In this document: one piece after another, positions 25,273 through 32,907 of the stretch
Layout of the letters: every line of letters begins with the position of its first letter
How positions within the stretch are numbered: position 1 is the stretch's first letter
Assembly: GCF_000763905.1 (NCBI RefSeq)
Contig: NZ_JRKN01000016.1
Location: forward strand, 19,529 to 83,528
Source: Paracoccus halophilus
GTDB lineage: Bacteria > Pseudomonadota > Alphaproteobacteria > Rhodobacterales > Rhodobacteraceae
DNA: 64,000 nucleotides
Reading direction: 5' to 3'
Made by a program: the position numbers and the translations under genes
The notes under the pieces: model-generated
Database searches by the model: none
Told to the model about the DNA's origin: nothing
What the model saw: only the letters and a program-made list of their open reading frames with translations

Positions 25273-26790
25273 ATGAGCAAGGATACCGACATGATCGACC
25301 TTTTCGTCATCGGCGGCGGGATCAACGGCGCCGGCATGGCCCGCGATGCCGCCGGCCGCGGTCTCAGCGTCGTTCTGTGCGAAAAGGACGATCTGGCCGA
25401 GGGCACCTCGTCACGCTCCGGCAAGCTGGTTCATGGCGGGCTGCGCTATCTGGAATATTACGAGTTCCGGCTGGTCCGCGAAGCGCTGATCGAGCGCGAG
25501 GTTCTGATGAAATCGGCCCCGCATATCATCTGGCCAATGCGCTTCGTTCTGCCTCACAGCCCGCAAGACCGGCCGGCATGGCTGGTGCGCCTGGGCCTGT
25601 TTCTTTACGATCACCTGGGCGGGCGCAAGAAACTGCCCGGCACCCGAACGCTGGACCTGCGTCGGGACCCGGAGGGCGCGCCGCTGCTGGACCAGTACAC
25701 CAAGGGGTTCGAGTATTCCGATTGCTGGGTCGATGATGCGCGGCTGGTGGTGCTGAACGCCGTCGATGCCGCCGAGCGCGGCGCCCGGGTGCTGACCCGC
25801 AGCCCGTGCATCTCGGCCCGCCGCGAAGATGGCGCCTGGACGGTCGAGACCCGGAACGAGATCACCGGCGAGATCCGCAGTTTCCGCGCACGCTGTCTGG
25901 TCAATTGCGCCGGCCCCTGGGTCAGCGACATCATCACCCGCGTGGCAGGGGCGAATTCGACCCGCAATGTCCGGCTGGTCAAGGGCAGCCACATCATCGT
26001 GCCGAAATTCTGGGCAGGCAACAACGCCTACCTGGTCCAGAACAACGACAAGCGCGTGATCTTCATCAACCCCTACGAGGGCGACAAGGCGCTGATCGGA
26101 ACCACCGACATCGCCTATGACGGCAGGGCCGAAGAGGTCCAGGCCGACCCATCCGAGATCGATTATCTGATCGGCGTCGTGAACCGCTATTTCAAGGAAA
26201 AGCTGCGGCGCGAGGATGTGCTGACCTCGTTTTCGGGGGTGCGCCCGCTGTTCGACGACGGTCAGGGCAATCCTTCGGCGGTCACGCGGGATTACGTCTT
26301 CGATCTGGACGAGACCGGCGGCGCGCCGCTGCTGAATGTCTTTGGCGGCAAGATCACGACCTTCCGCGAACTGGCCGAACGCGGCATGCACAGGCTGAAG
26401 GGGATCTTTCCGGGCATGGGTCCCGACTGGACCGAGACCGCAACCCTGCCCGGCGGCGAGATCGCGAATGCCGATTACGAAAGCTTTGTCGAAACCCTGC
26501 GGAGCGGATATCCCTGGATGCCGCGCAAGCTGGTCCATCACTATGGCCGGCTTTATGGCGCACGGACGCCGGATCTGCTGGGCGGTGCCCGCGACCTGGC
26601 CGGGTTGGGGCGGCATTTCGGCGGCCAGCTTTACGAGGCCGAGATCCGCTATCTGGTGGCCAAGGAATGGGCCCTGCGTCCCGAGGACATCCTTTACCGG
26701 CGGACCAAGCATTACCTGCACCTGACCAAAGACCAGATCGGCGCGTTCGCGGACTGGTTCCACCAGTCCGATCTGGCCAAGGCGGCCTGA
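25273..26790 (+). CDS. eryB: Erythritol-phosphate dehydrogenase
   Basis: A 505-residue GlpD-family flavoenzyme. The FAD site is FVIGGGINGAGMARDAAGRG, followed by EGTSSRSGKLVHGGLRYLEYYEFRLVREA, and the late GlpD motifs LVNCAGPWVSDI and TSFSGVRPLFDDG. In Brucella EryB oxidises erythritol 4-phosphate to a tetrulose phosphate. It follows eryA with a single-base gap, and the ribosome site (AAAGGA) lies in the last eryA codons. The start MSKDTDM is chosen because it matches the family N-terminus; the ORF opening 66 codons earlier lies inside eryA. Confidence 0.92.
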   Translation: MSKDTDMIDLFVIGGGINGAGMARDAAGRGLSVVLCEKDDLAEGTSSRSGKLVHGGLRYLEYYEFRLVREALIEREVLMKSAPHIIWPMRFVLPHSPQDRPAWLVRLGLFLYDHLGGRKKLPGTRTLDLRRDPEGAPLLDQYTKGFEYSDCWVDDARLVVLNAVDAAERGARVLTRSPCISARREDGAWTVETRNEITGEIRSFRARCLVNCAGPWVSDIITRVAGANSTRNVRLVKGSHIIVPKFWAGNNAYLVQNNDKRVIFINPYEGDKALIGTTDIAYDGRAEEVQADPSEIDYLIGVVNRYFKEKLRREDVLTSFSGVRPLFDDGQGNPSAVTRDYVFDLDETGGAPLLNVFGGKITTFRELAERGMHRLKGIFPGMGPDWTETATLPGGEIANADYESFVETLRSGYPWMPRKLVHHYGRLYGARTPDLLGGARDLAGLGRHFGGQLYEAEIRYLVAKEWALRPEDILYRRTKHYLHLTKDQIGAFADWFHQSDLAKAA

Positions 26791-26800
26791 GGAGCAAGCC

Positions 26801-27733
26801 ATGCCGATGACCCTGTCGCTGAACACGAACCCGCTGGTGAACCGCTTTGCCGAGCCGGATGACCTGATCGAAACCGTCGCCCGTGATCTGCGCTTGCGCG
26901 ATCTGCAGCTGACACATGAATTCATCAATCCCGGCTGGCCCGCGCCGGTGATCCGGCGCCTGACCCGCCAGATGGGCGCCGCGCTGAACCGTACCGGCGT
27001 CCGTGTGACCAGCGGCATGACCGGCCCTTACGGGCGGCTGAACCATTTCGGCCATCCCGACCGCGACGTGCGGCGCTATTATGTCGACTGGTTCAAGACC
27101 TTTGCCGATATCATCGGCGATCTGGGCGGCAATTCGGTCGGCACACAATTCGCGATCTTCACCTATCGCGACTATGACGATCCGCACCGGCGCGAGGAAC
27201 TGATCCGGATCGCCATCGACTGCTGGGCAGAGGTCGCGGAACACGCCAGGGCCGCCGGCCTGAAATATGTCTTTTGGGAGCCGATGAGCGTGGGGCGCGA
27301 ATTCGGCGAAACCATCGCCGAATGCATGGCGCTGCAAGACCGGCTGACGGCGGCCGATATGGCCGTGCCGATGTGGATGATGGCCGATATCGACCATGGC
27401 GATGTGACCAGCGCGAACCCGGGCGATTACGACCCCTATGCCTGGGCGCGCGCGGTGCCGCGCGTCTCGCCCATCATTCACATCAAGCAATCGCTGATGG
27501 ACAAGGGCGGCCACCGCCCGTTCACCGCCGAATTCAACGCCCGCGGCCGTATCCAGCCCGAGCCCTTGCTGGACGCCCTTGCGGAAGGCGGGGCGCGGGA
27601 CAACGAGATCTGCCTGGAACTCAGCTTCAAGGAACGCGAGCCGAATGATCGCGAGGTCATTCCCCAGATCGCCGAAAGCGTGGCATTCTGGGCGCCGTAT
27701 ATCGACACCGGGGCAGACAGGCTGAATATCTGA
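26801..27733 (+). CDS. eryC: Tetrulose-phosphate isomerase/racemase EryC
   Basis: A 310-residue TIM-barrel sugar-phosphate isomerase/epimerase. From memory it is nearly collinear with Brucella EryC: MTLSLNTNPLVNRFAEPDDL, LTHEFINPGW, GPYGRLNHFGHPDRDVRRYY, ADIDHGDVTSANPGDYDPY and HIKQSLMDKGGHRPF are shared. Brucella work assigns EryC the conversion of L-3-tetrulose 4-phosphate to its D form. Metal-binding E and H residues sit in FWEPM, MADIDHGD and HIKQ. AGGAG precedes the ATG 10 bases after eryB. Confidence 0.93.
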   Translation: MPMTLSLNTNPLVNRFAEPDDLIETVARDLRLRDLQLTHEFINPGWPAPVIRRLTRQMGAALNRTGVRVTSGMTGPYGRLNHFGHPDRDVRRYYVDWFKTFADIIGDLGGNSVGTQFAIFTYRDYDDPHRREELIRIAIDCWAEVAEHARAAGLKYVFWEPMSVGREFGETIAECMALQDRLTAADMAVPMWMMADIDHGDVTSANPGDYDPYAWARAVPRVSPIIHIKQSLMDKGGHRPFTAEFNARGRIQPEPLLDALAEGGARDNEICLELSFKEREPNDREVIPQIAESVAFWAPYIDTGADRLNI

Positions 27734-27749
27734 TGCCGGAGATCTTGTG

Positions 27750-28706
27750 ATGGCAAAGCGCGCGGTTCCGGACCCGGAACAAAGCCTCGCAACCCGTGCC
27801 GCCTGGCTGCACTATGTCGGCGGCATGACACAGGCCGCGGTGGCCAAGCGGCTTGGCCTGCCCTCGCTCAAGGCGCACAGGCTGATTGCACGCGCCGTCG
27901 CGGACGGGATGGTCAAGGTTTCGATCGACGGCGAGATCGTCGAATGCGTCGAGCTCGAGGACCGCATCTGCGCCAAATTCGGGCTGGATTTCTGCGAAGT
28001 CGCCCCCGATCTGGGCGAAGGCGACCAGCCGCTGCGCGCGCTTGGCATGGCGGGCGCGGGGCTGTTGCGGCGGGCGATCGAAAGCCGCGAACATCAGGTG
28101 ATCGGACTGGGCCATGGCAGCACGCTGGCTGCAGCGGTAAGCCAGTTGCCGCGCTTCGATGCGCCGGGCATGCGCTTCGTGTCGCTGCTGGGCGGCTTGA
28201 CGCGCAGTTATTCGGCCATCCCGCATGACGTGATGCACAGCCTTGCCGCCAAGACCGGCGCACAGGCGCATGTGCTTCCCGTGCCGTTTTTCGCCAATTC
28301 CGAACATGACCGCGCCATCCTTCTGGAACAGCCCGGCGTGCGTGAAATCTTTGAAATGTCCAACGCCGCCTCGCTGAAGATCGCCGGAATCGGCTCGGTC
28401 GGGCCGGACGCGCAGCTGGTCACTTCGGGCATGATCGAACCGCATGAGATCGAGGAAATCAGGAATGCCGGCGCGGTCGGCGAGGTGTTGGGACATTTCT
28501 TCGATGCCGGGGGGCAGGTGCTTGAAACCACGCTCAGCGCCCGGACGCTGGCCGCGGATCTTGAGCGGACCGAAGGCAGCCATTTTGTCGCCATCGCCGG
28601 CGGGCCGGCGAAATACGATGCCATCCGCGCCGTTCTGAAAAGCGGATGGCTGTCAGGGCTGGTCACGGACGAGGCGACGGCGCGGGTGCTGACCGCGCCG
28701 TCCTGA
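27750..28706 (+). CDS. eryD: SorC-family erythritol regulator
   Basis: A 318-residue sugar-binding transcriptional regulator. The N-terminal helix-turn-helix is LHYVGGMTQAAVAKRLGLPSLKAHRLIARAV. The rest is the SorC ligand domain, with VIGLGHGSTLAAAV, RFVSLLGGLTRSY and VTSGMIEPHEIEEI. It is the fourth gene of eryABCD, as in Brucella, where EryD represses the operon until erythritol is present. GGAG lies 8 bases before the ATG at 27750; the GTG at 27747 is a weaker alternative. It ends 4 bases from the convergent aldolase stop, with no terminator between. Confidence 0.92.
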   Translation: MAKRAVPDPEQSLATRAAWLHYVGGMTQAAVAKRLGLPSLKAHRLIARAVADGMVKVSIDGEIVECVELEDRICAKFGLDFCEVAPDLGEGDQPLRALGMAGAGLLRRAIESREHQVIGLGHGSTLAAAVSQLPRFDAPGMRFVSLLGGLTRSYSAIPHDVMHSLAAKTGAQAHVLPVPFFANSEHDRAILLEQPGVREIFEMSNAASLKIAGIGSVGPDAQLVTSGMIEPHEIEEIRNAGAVGEVLGHFFDAGGQVLETTLSARTLAADLERTEGSHFVAIAGGPAKYDAIRAVLKSGWLSGLVTDEATARVLTAPS

Positions 28707-28710
28707 ACGC

Positions 28711-29751
28711 TCAGGCCGCGTAGCGCGTCGCCATGCTGGCCAGCGGCAGGGGCCGGATCTTCGAGGCATTTCCCGCCGTTCCGAAGGCCTCGAACCTTGC
28801 CTTGCAGACCTCGGCCATCATTGCCATCGCAGGCTTCAGATATTTGCGCGGATCGAATTCCGACGGGTCCTCGGTCAGGGTCTTGCGGATCGCCGCCGTC
28901 ATCGCCAGCCGGTTGTCGGTGTCGATATTCACCTTGCGCACGCCCGAGCGGATCCCGCGCTGGATCTCCTCGACCGGGACGCCCCAGGTCGGGCGAATAT
29001 CGCCCCCGTAGGAGTTGATGATCCGCTGCAGATCCTCGGGCACCGAGGATGAGCCATGCATCACCAGATGGGTGTCGGGCAGACGCGCATGGATCGCCTC
29101 GATCACGTTCATCGCCAGAATGTCGCCATCCGGCTTGCGCGTGAACTTATAGGCGCCATGGCTGGTCCCCATGGCCACCGCCAGCGCATCGACGCCGGTA
29201 TCGGCGACGAAGCGTTCCGCCTCGGCCGGATCGGTCAGCAGCTGTTCCTCGGACAGTTGCCCGGTCGCGCCATGGCCGTCCTCCTGATCGCCCATGCCGG
29301 TTTCCAGACTGCCCAGCACGCCCAGTTCGCCCTCGACCGAGACGCCGCAGGCATGGGCCATCTCGACCACCCGCGCGGTGATGCCGGCGTTATAGGCATA
29401 GTCGGCGGGGGTCTTGCCATCGGCCTTCAGCGAGCCATCCATCATCACGCTGGTGAAGCCGTTCTGGATCGCCGTGGCACAGGTCGCCAGCCCGTTGCCA
29501 TGGTCCAGATGCATGCAGACAGGAATCTGGGGAAATGCGCGGGCAAAGCCCTCGATCAGGCCGGCCAGCACCAGATCATTGGCATAGGCCCGCGCGCCCC
29601 GGCTGGCCTGCAGGATGACCGGCGAGTCGGTCGCCTGCGCCGCCTGCATGACAGCCAGCCCCTGCTCCATATTGTTGATATTGAAGGCGGGAACGGCATA
29701 GCCATGCTCGGCCGCGTGGTCCAGAAGCTGTCGAAGGGTGATCATCGCCAT
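28711..29751 (-). CDS. fba: Class II fructose/sedoheptulose-bisphosphate aldolase (Calvin-cycle subtype)
   Basis: A 346-residue zinc aldolase. Its N-terminus ([30 protein letters not shown]) is the CbbA subtype found in proteobacterial Calvin operons. The zinc and catalytic block is H81-L-D83-H84, with later SVEGELG, HGSSSVP and [13 protein letters not shown]. It joins DHAP with glyceraldehyde 3-phosphate, and CbbA-type members also join DHAP with erythrose 4-phosphate to give sedoheptulose 1,7-bisphosphate. It is the last gene of the deoR-eryH-eryI-fbp-fba unit, starting 5 bases after the fbp stop. Its place beside E4P-forming genes favours the sedoheptulose reaction. Confidence 0.9.
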   Translation of the reverse strand: MAMITLRQLLDHAAEHGYAVPAFNINNMEQGLAVMQAAQATDSPVILQASRGARAYANDLVLAGLIEGFARAFPQIPVCMHLDHGNGLATCATAIQNGFTSVMMDGSLKADGKTPADYAYNAGITARVVEMAHACGVSVEGELGVLGSLETGMGDQEDGHGATGQLSEEQLLTDPAEAERFVADTGVDALAVAMGTSHGAYKFTRKPDGDILAMNVIEAIHARLPDTHLVMHGSSSVPEDLQRIINSYGGDIRPTWGVPVEEIQRGIRSGVRKVNIDTDNRLAMTAAIRKTLTEDPSEFDPRKYLKPAMAMMAEVCKARFEAFGTAGNASKIRPLPLASMATRYAA

Positions 29752-29756
29752 AGCGG

Positions 29757-30734
29757 TTATCCTTTGCTGGGCGCGAGGTAAAAGAGGATCGTTTCCACCT
29801 CGTCCCGCGCGCCGAAAATCAGGGGTGTCATGTCGTGCAGCCCGTCAGGCTGGCGGTCGAGGATCGCGACCCGCCCGTCCGAGGCCGCCCCGCCCGCCTG
29901 TTCGATCAGAAAGGCGATCGGGACGCATTCATAGATCAGCCGCAGCCGGCCGTTTTCATATCCTGCGCGCCGGTCGGCTGGATATAGAAACGCCCCGCCC
30001 TGCAACAGGATCCGGTGCAGTTCGCCCACCGCCGCCGCCAGCCAGCGCATGTTGAAATCGCGCCCCCTCGGGCCGTCGCGCCCCAGCCGCAGATCATGCA
30101 ACCAGGCCTGCAGACCCTCGTGCCAATGCCTTTCGTTCGAGGCGTTATAGGCGATGGTCGATGCGGTCGGCTTCAGCACGATGTTTTCGCGCGTGAGGCG
30201 AAAGGCATCGGCTGCCGCGTCATAGGTGGCGATATGCACGCCATCGCCCAGCGACCAGCCGAAATCCAGCGAATGCCCGAACGAGGCATAGCCCGCCGCG
30301 ACGACCGCCCGGCCCGGGCGCAGAAAGCCCTGGGGCGCGGCGGGCAGCACGCTGAACAGCATGCCCAGCGGCGCGCCGATACCGATGCTGCCAGATCCGT
30401 CGATCGGGTCGATGGCGACATCGAACGCGCCGTCGGGGTTCAGCACGATGATATTCTCGGCCTCTTCCGACAGGACCTGCCGCACGCCCGCCGCATCAAG
30501 CGCGGCGAGCATGTGGTCATGTGCCGCGACATCCAGCGCCTTTTGCCTGTCGCCGCTGTCATTCACGCCGACGATATGTGCCGGATCGCCATACAGCCGG
30601 CCCGCCGCCAGCCGCGCCGAGACGGGCGGCAGGGCCTGCGCGAGGGCAAGCACGATGGCCGCCGGGCCCTTGCCCGTCAAGACATGCGCGACCGGCCGGC
30701 CCGTCGCGGGGCCGTCATTGGGCAATTTCAGCAT
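29757..30734 (-). CDS. fbp: Class 1 fructose-1,6-/sedoheptulose-1,7-bisphosphatase
   Basis: A 325-residue class 1 bisphosphatase. The metal and substrate blocks are [10 protein letters not shown] (59-68), S-E90-E91, and D109-P-I-D112-G-S where most members have [27 protein letters not shown] near the end is the C-terminal active-site block. It is shorter and more divergent than housekeeping FBPases, like Calvin-operon forms that hydrolyse both fructose and sedoheptulose bisphosphates. The ATG at 30734 follows GGAAGGA and is 17 bases after eryI; the ORF start 38 codons upstream lies within eryI. It is transcribed with the aldolase. Confidence 0.87.
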   Translation of the reverse strand: MLKLPNDGPATGRPVAHVLTGKGPAAIVLALAQALPPVSARLAAGRLYGDPAHIVGVNDSGDRQKALDVAAHDHMLAALDAAGVRQVLSEEAENIIVLNPDGAFDVAIDPIDGSGSIGIGAPLGMLFSVLPAAPQGFLRPGRAVVAAGYASFGHSLDFGWSLGDGVHIATYDAAADAFRLTRENIVLKPTASTIAYNASNERHWHEGLQAWLHDLRLGRDGPRGRDFNMRWLAAAVGELHRILLQGGAFLYPADRRAGYENGRLRLIYECVPIAFLIEQAGGAASDGRVAILDRQPDGLHDMTPLIFGARDEVETILFYLAPSKG

Positions 30735-30751
30735 CAGGGTCCTTCCGGCGC

Positions 30752-31213
30752 TCAGGCCTTGCTGTATTTCGCATCGACCTCGTCGATGGCATTCACATTC
30801 CCGGCCGAGCGGCCATTGGCGTCGAAATTCTGCGTCTCGGCCAGCCATGCATCGGCGATGGTCTTGGCGACCTCTGCCCCGATCACCCGCGAGCCCATGG
30901 TGATGATCTGGGCATTGTTCGACAGCGCGGCGCGTTCCGCCGAATAGGTGTCATGGGTCAGCGCGGCGCGGATGCCCGGCACCTTGTTGGCCGCGATGCA
31001 GACCCCGATTCCGGTGCCGCAGACCAGGATCGCACGGTCATAGGTGCCGGCCAGCACCTCGTTCGCGACGCGGTCCGACAGATTCGCATAGAAGGCATCG
31101 GGGCCGGCATCGGTGCGGCTGATCTCGGCCACCTCATGCCTGTCCTTCAGGTAATCGGCCAGCACCTTGGCCAGACCTTCGCCCGCGCTGTCGCCTGCGA
31201 TTGCCAGTTTCAT
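30752..31213 (-). CDS. eryI: RpiB-family isomerase (EryI, erythrose-4-phosphate-forming)
   Basis: A 153-residue LacAB/RpiB sugar-phosphate isomerase. Typical blocks are [11 protein letters not shown], the catalytic C65 in [20 protein letters not shown] and [13 protein letters not shown]. In Brucella the RpiB-like EryI interconverts erythrulose 4-phosphate and erythrose 4-phosphate, the last step before the pentose phosphate pathway. Adjacency to the TIM-like gene (12 bases) matches the Brucella deoR-tpiA2-rpiB order and supports that role rather than general ribose 5-phosphate isomerase. Confidence 0.88.
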   Translation of the reverse strand: MKLAIAGDSAGEGLAKVLADYLKDRHEVAEISRTDAGPDAFYANLSDRVANEVLAGTYDRAILVCGTGIGVCIAANKVPGIRAALTHDTYSAERAALSNNAQIITMGSRVIGAEVAKTIADAWLAETQNFDANGRSAGNVNAIDEVDAKYSKA

Positions 31214-31225
31214 GTCGTCTCTCCT

Positions 31226-31987
31226 TCAGATGGTTGCGGCGCAGCGCGCCAGAATGTCCAGATATCCCTCGGCCTTCCAGGCCGAGCGTCCGATGAACAG
31301 CCCGTCGATATGCGGACATGCGATCAGTTCCTCGCAATTCCCCGGATTGACCGAGCCGCCATAGAGGCAGGGAATCCGCCGTCCGAGCAGATCCAGAGCC
31401 ACCGCGATGATCTCGGCCTGCCGCGCATCGGCATAATCCGAGGTGGCGGGGATACCATGCTCGCCGATGGCCCAGACGGGTTCATAGGCCAGCAGGATTT
31501 CGGCGGATTTCTGATCCTCCGACAGCTTTCCCAGGGCGCCGCGAACCTGCGCCTCGAGCACCTCTTGCGCGCGGCCCGCCTCGCGCTGTTCCAGCGTCTC
31601 GCCGATGCAGATCAGCGGGATCAGCCCGTGACGCACCGCGGCTTCGGTCTTCAGCCCGACCGTTTCGTCGGTTTCGCCGAAATGCTCGCGCCGCTCGGAA
31701 TGGCCAAGCTCGACGAGATCGAGGCCGCAATCGGTCAGCATCGGGGCCGAGATCTCGCCCGTCCAGGCGCCCTGATCGGCCCAATGCATGTTCTGCGCAC
31801 CGACCTTGACCGAGGTGTCGGCCAGGATCGCCTTGATCTCGCGCACCAGCGTAAAGGGCGGGATGACAAAGCGCTGGATGCGGGGATCGCGACCGGCCTC
31901 GGCGGCGGCCAGCGCTTCGGCAAAGGCGCGTCCCTCGGCCAATCCCTTGTTCATTTTCCAGCTTGTGCCGATCCAGAAATCCGCCAT
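31226..31987 (-). CDS. eryH: Triose-phosphate isomerase homologue EryH
   Basis: A 253-residue TIM. The catalytic residues are present: K11 (TSWKMNK), H96 (ELGHSERREHFGE) and E169 (AYEPVWAIG), with the phosphate loop LYGGSVNPGN. The N-terminus TSWKMNKG in place of GNWKMN, together with the context, is typical of TpiA2/EryH proteins. Those isomerise D-tetrulose 4-phosphate in the Brucella erythritol pathway. It lies 4 bases after deoR and 12 bases before eryI, so the three are one transcript. Activity on triose phosphates cannot be excluded. Confidence 0.88.
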   Translation of the reverse strand: MADFWIGTSWKMNKGLAEGRAFAEALAAAEAGRDPRIQRFVIPPFTLVREIKAILADTSVKVGAQNMHWADQGAWTGEISAPMLTDCGLDLVELGHSERREHFGETDETVGLKTEAAVRHGLIPLICIGETLEQREAGRAQEVLEAQVRGALGKLSEDQKSAEILLAYEPVWAIGEHGIPATSDYADARQAEIIAVALDLLGRRIPCLYGGSVNPGNCEELIACPHIDGLFIGRSAWKAEGYLDILARCAATI

Positions 31988-31991
31988 GTTC

Positions 31992-32762
31992 CTATTCCCC
32001 TGCTATGGTCAGCGCGATCCCGGCCCGGTCGGTCGCGGCGCGATCCTCGGGCGCCGGGGCAGCATCGGTGATGATTGCGTCGAACTCGGCCAGATCGGCC
32101 AGCACATGCAGGGCCGAGCGGCCGAAACGCTGATGGTTCACCAGCAGCACATTGCGCTCTGCCGCCCGCATCATCGCCCGCTTGGCACGCACCACCGCGT
32201 CGTCCATGTGAAAGGCCTGTATCCCGGCCAGCGCAGGGGTCGAGACAAAGGCCAGATCGGCCCGCAGCCGTGACAGCGCGTGTTCCGTGACCACGCCGAA
32301 AAACCCGTTGAACTTGGCGTTATAGATGCCGCCAAGCGCGATCAGCGTGATCCGCGGCGCATCCTTCAGCCGGTCGATCACCGCCGCATTATTGGTGATC
32401 ACCGTCAGCGGCGCCTTTTCCGTCAGGCTGGCGCCCAGCAGGGCCGCCATCGAGCCGTCATTGATCATCACGGTCATCCCCGGCTCGACCAGTTCCAGCG
32501 CCGCACGCGCCATCCGGCCCTTGGCATCGCCATCCTGCAAGGCGCGGATGCGAAAATCGCTTTCGAACCGGGTGCCGGCCTCGATCGTCGCACCGCCACG
32601 CACCTTGCGCAGAAATCCGGCCTGTTCCAGATCGTCCAGATCGCGGTGGATGGTCATCTTGGAAACGCCGAAACGATCCGCCAGAGCGTCCAGATCGACG
32701 GCGCGGGCCTCGACCAGCAGATCCATGATCGCCTGCCTGCGTTCCTCGCGCTTCACCGGCAT
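31992..32762 (-). CDS. DeoR-family transcriptional regulator
   Basis: A 256-residue DeoR repressor. The N-terminal winged helix is KREERRQAIMDLL...LADRFGVSKMTIHRDLDDLEQAGFLRKVRGGA. The C-terminal sugar-phosphate domain has MINDGSMAALLGA, ALGGIYNAKFNGFFG and VVRAKRAMMRAAERN. It is first in the eryH-eryI-fbp-fba unit and presumably senses a tetrose or pentose phosphate. The start at 32762 matches the family N-terminus, but its G-rich ribosome site is very close to the ATG; 32792 is an alternative. Tandem TTTTGTGA repeats in the divergent promoter toward tkt are possible operators. Confidence 0.87.
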   Translation of the reverse strand: MPVKREERRQAIMDLLVEARAVDLDALADRFGVSKMTIHRDLDDLEQAGFLRKVRGGATIEAGTRFESDFRIRALQDGDAKGRMARAALELVEPGMTVMINDGSMAALLGASLTEKAPLTVITNNAAVIDRLKDAPRITLIALGGIYNAKFNGFFGVVTEHALSRLRADLAFVSTPALAGIQAFHMDDAVVRAKRAMMRAAERNVLLVNHQRFGRSALHVLADLAEFDAIITDAAPAPEDRAATDRAGIALTIAGE

Positions 32763-32830
32763 TCCCCCTTTTGGCCGATTCCGTCTCGGCATGGCTGTTT
32801 GTAACACCACAGCCGGTTTAATCAACATGA

Positions 32831-32846
32831 ATTTTGTGATTTTGTG
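32831..32846. promoter_or_regulatory. Tandem ATTTTGTG repeats, candidate DeoR operator
   Basis: The deoR/tkt divergent gap (32763-32907) is unusually AT-rich for this genome. It contains the octamer ATTTTGTG twice head to tail (32831-32838 and 32839-32846), followed by ATTTAACATTGTTA. DeoR-type repressors often bind short T-rich direct repeats. The site sits 62 bases before tkt and 69 bases before deoR, suited to control both. Confidence 0.45.
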
Positions 32847-32907
32847 ATTTAACATTGTTACTTTCAACTTTCTCGTTTATGCAACCGCCAACAGAGGAGA
32901 ACCGGAC

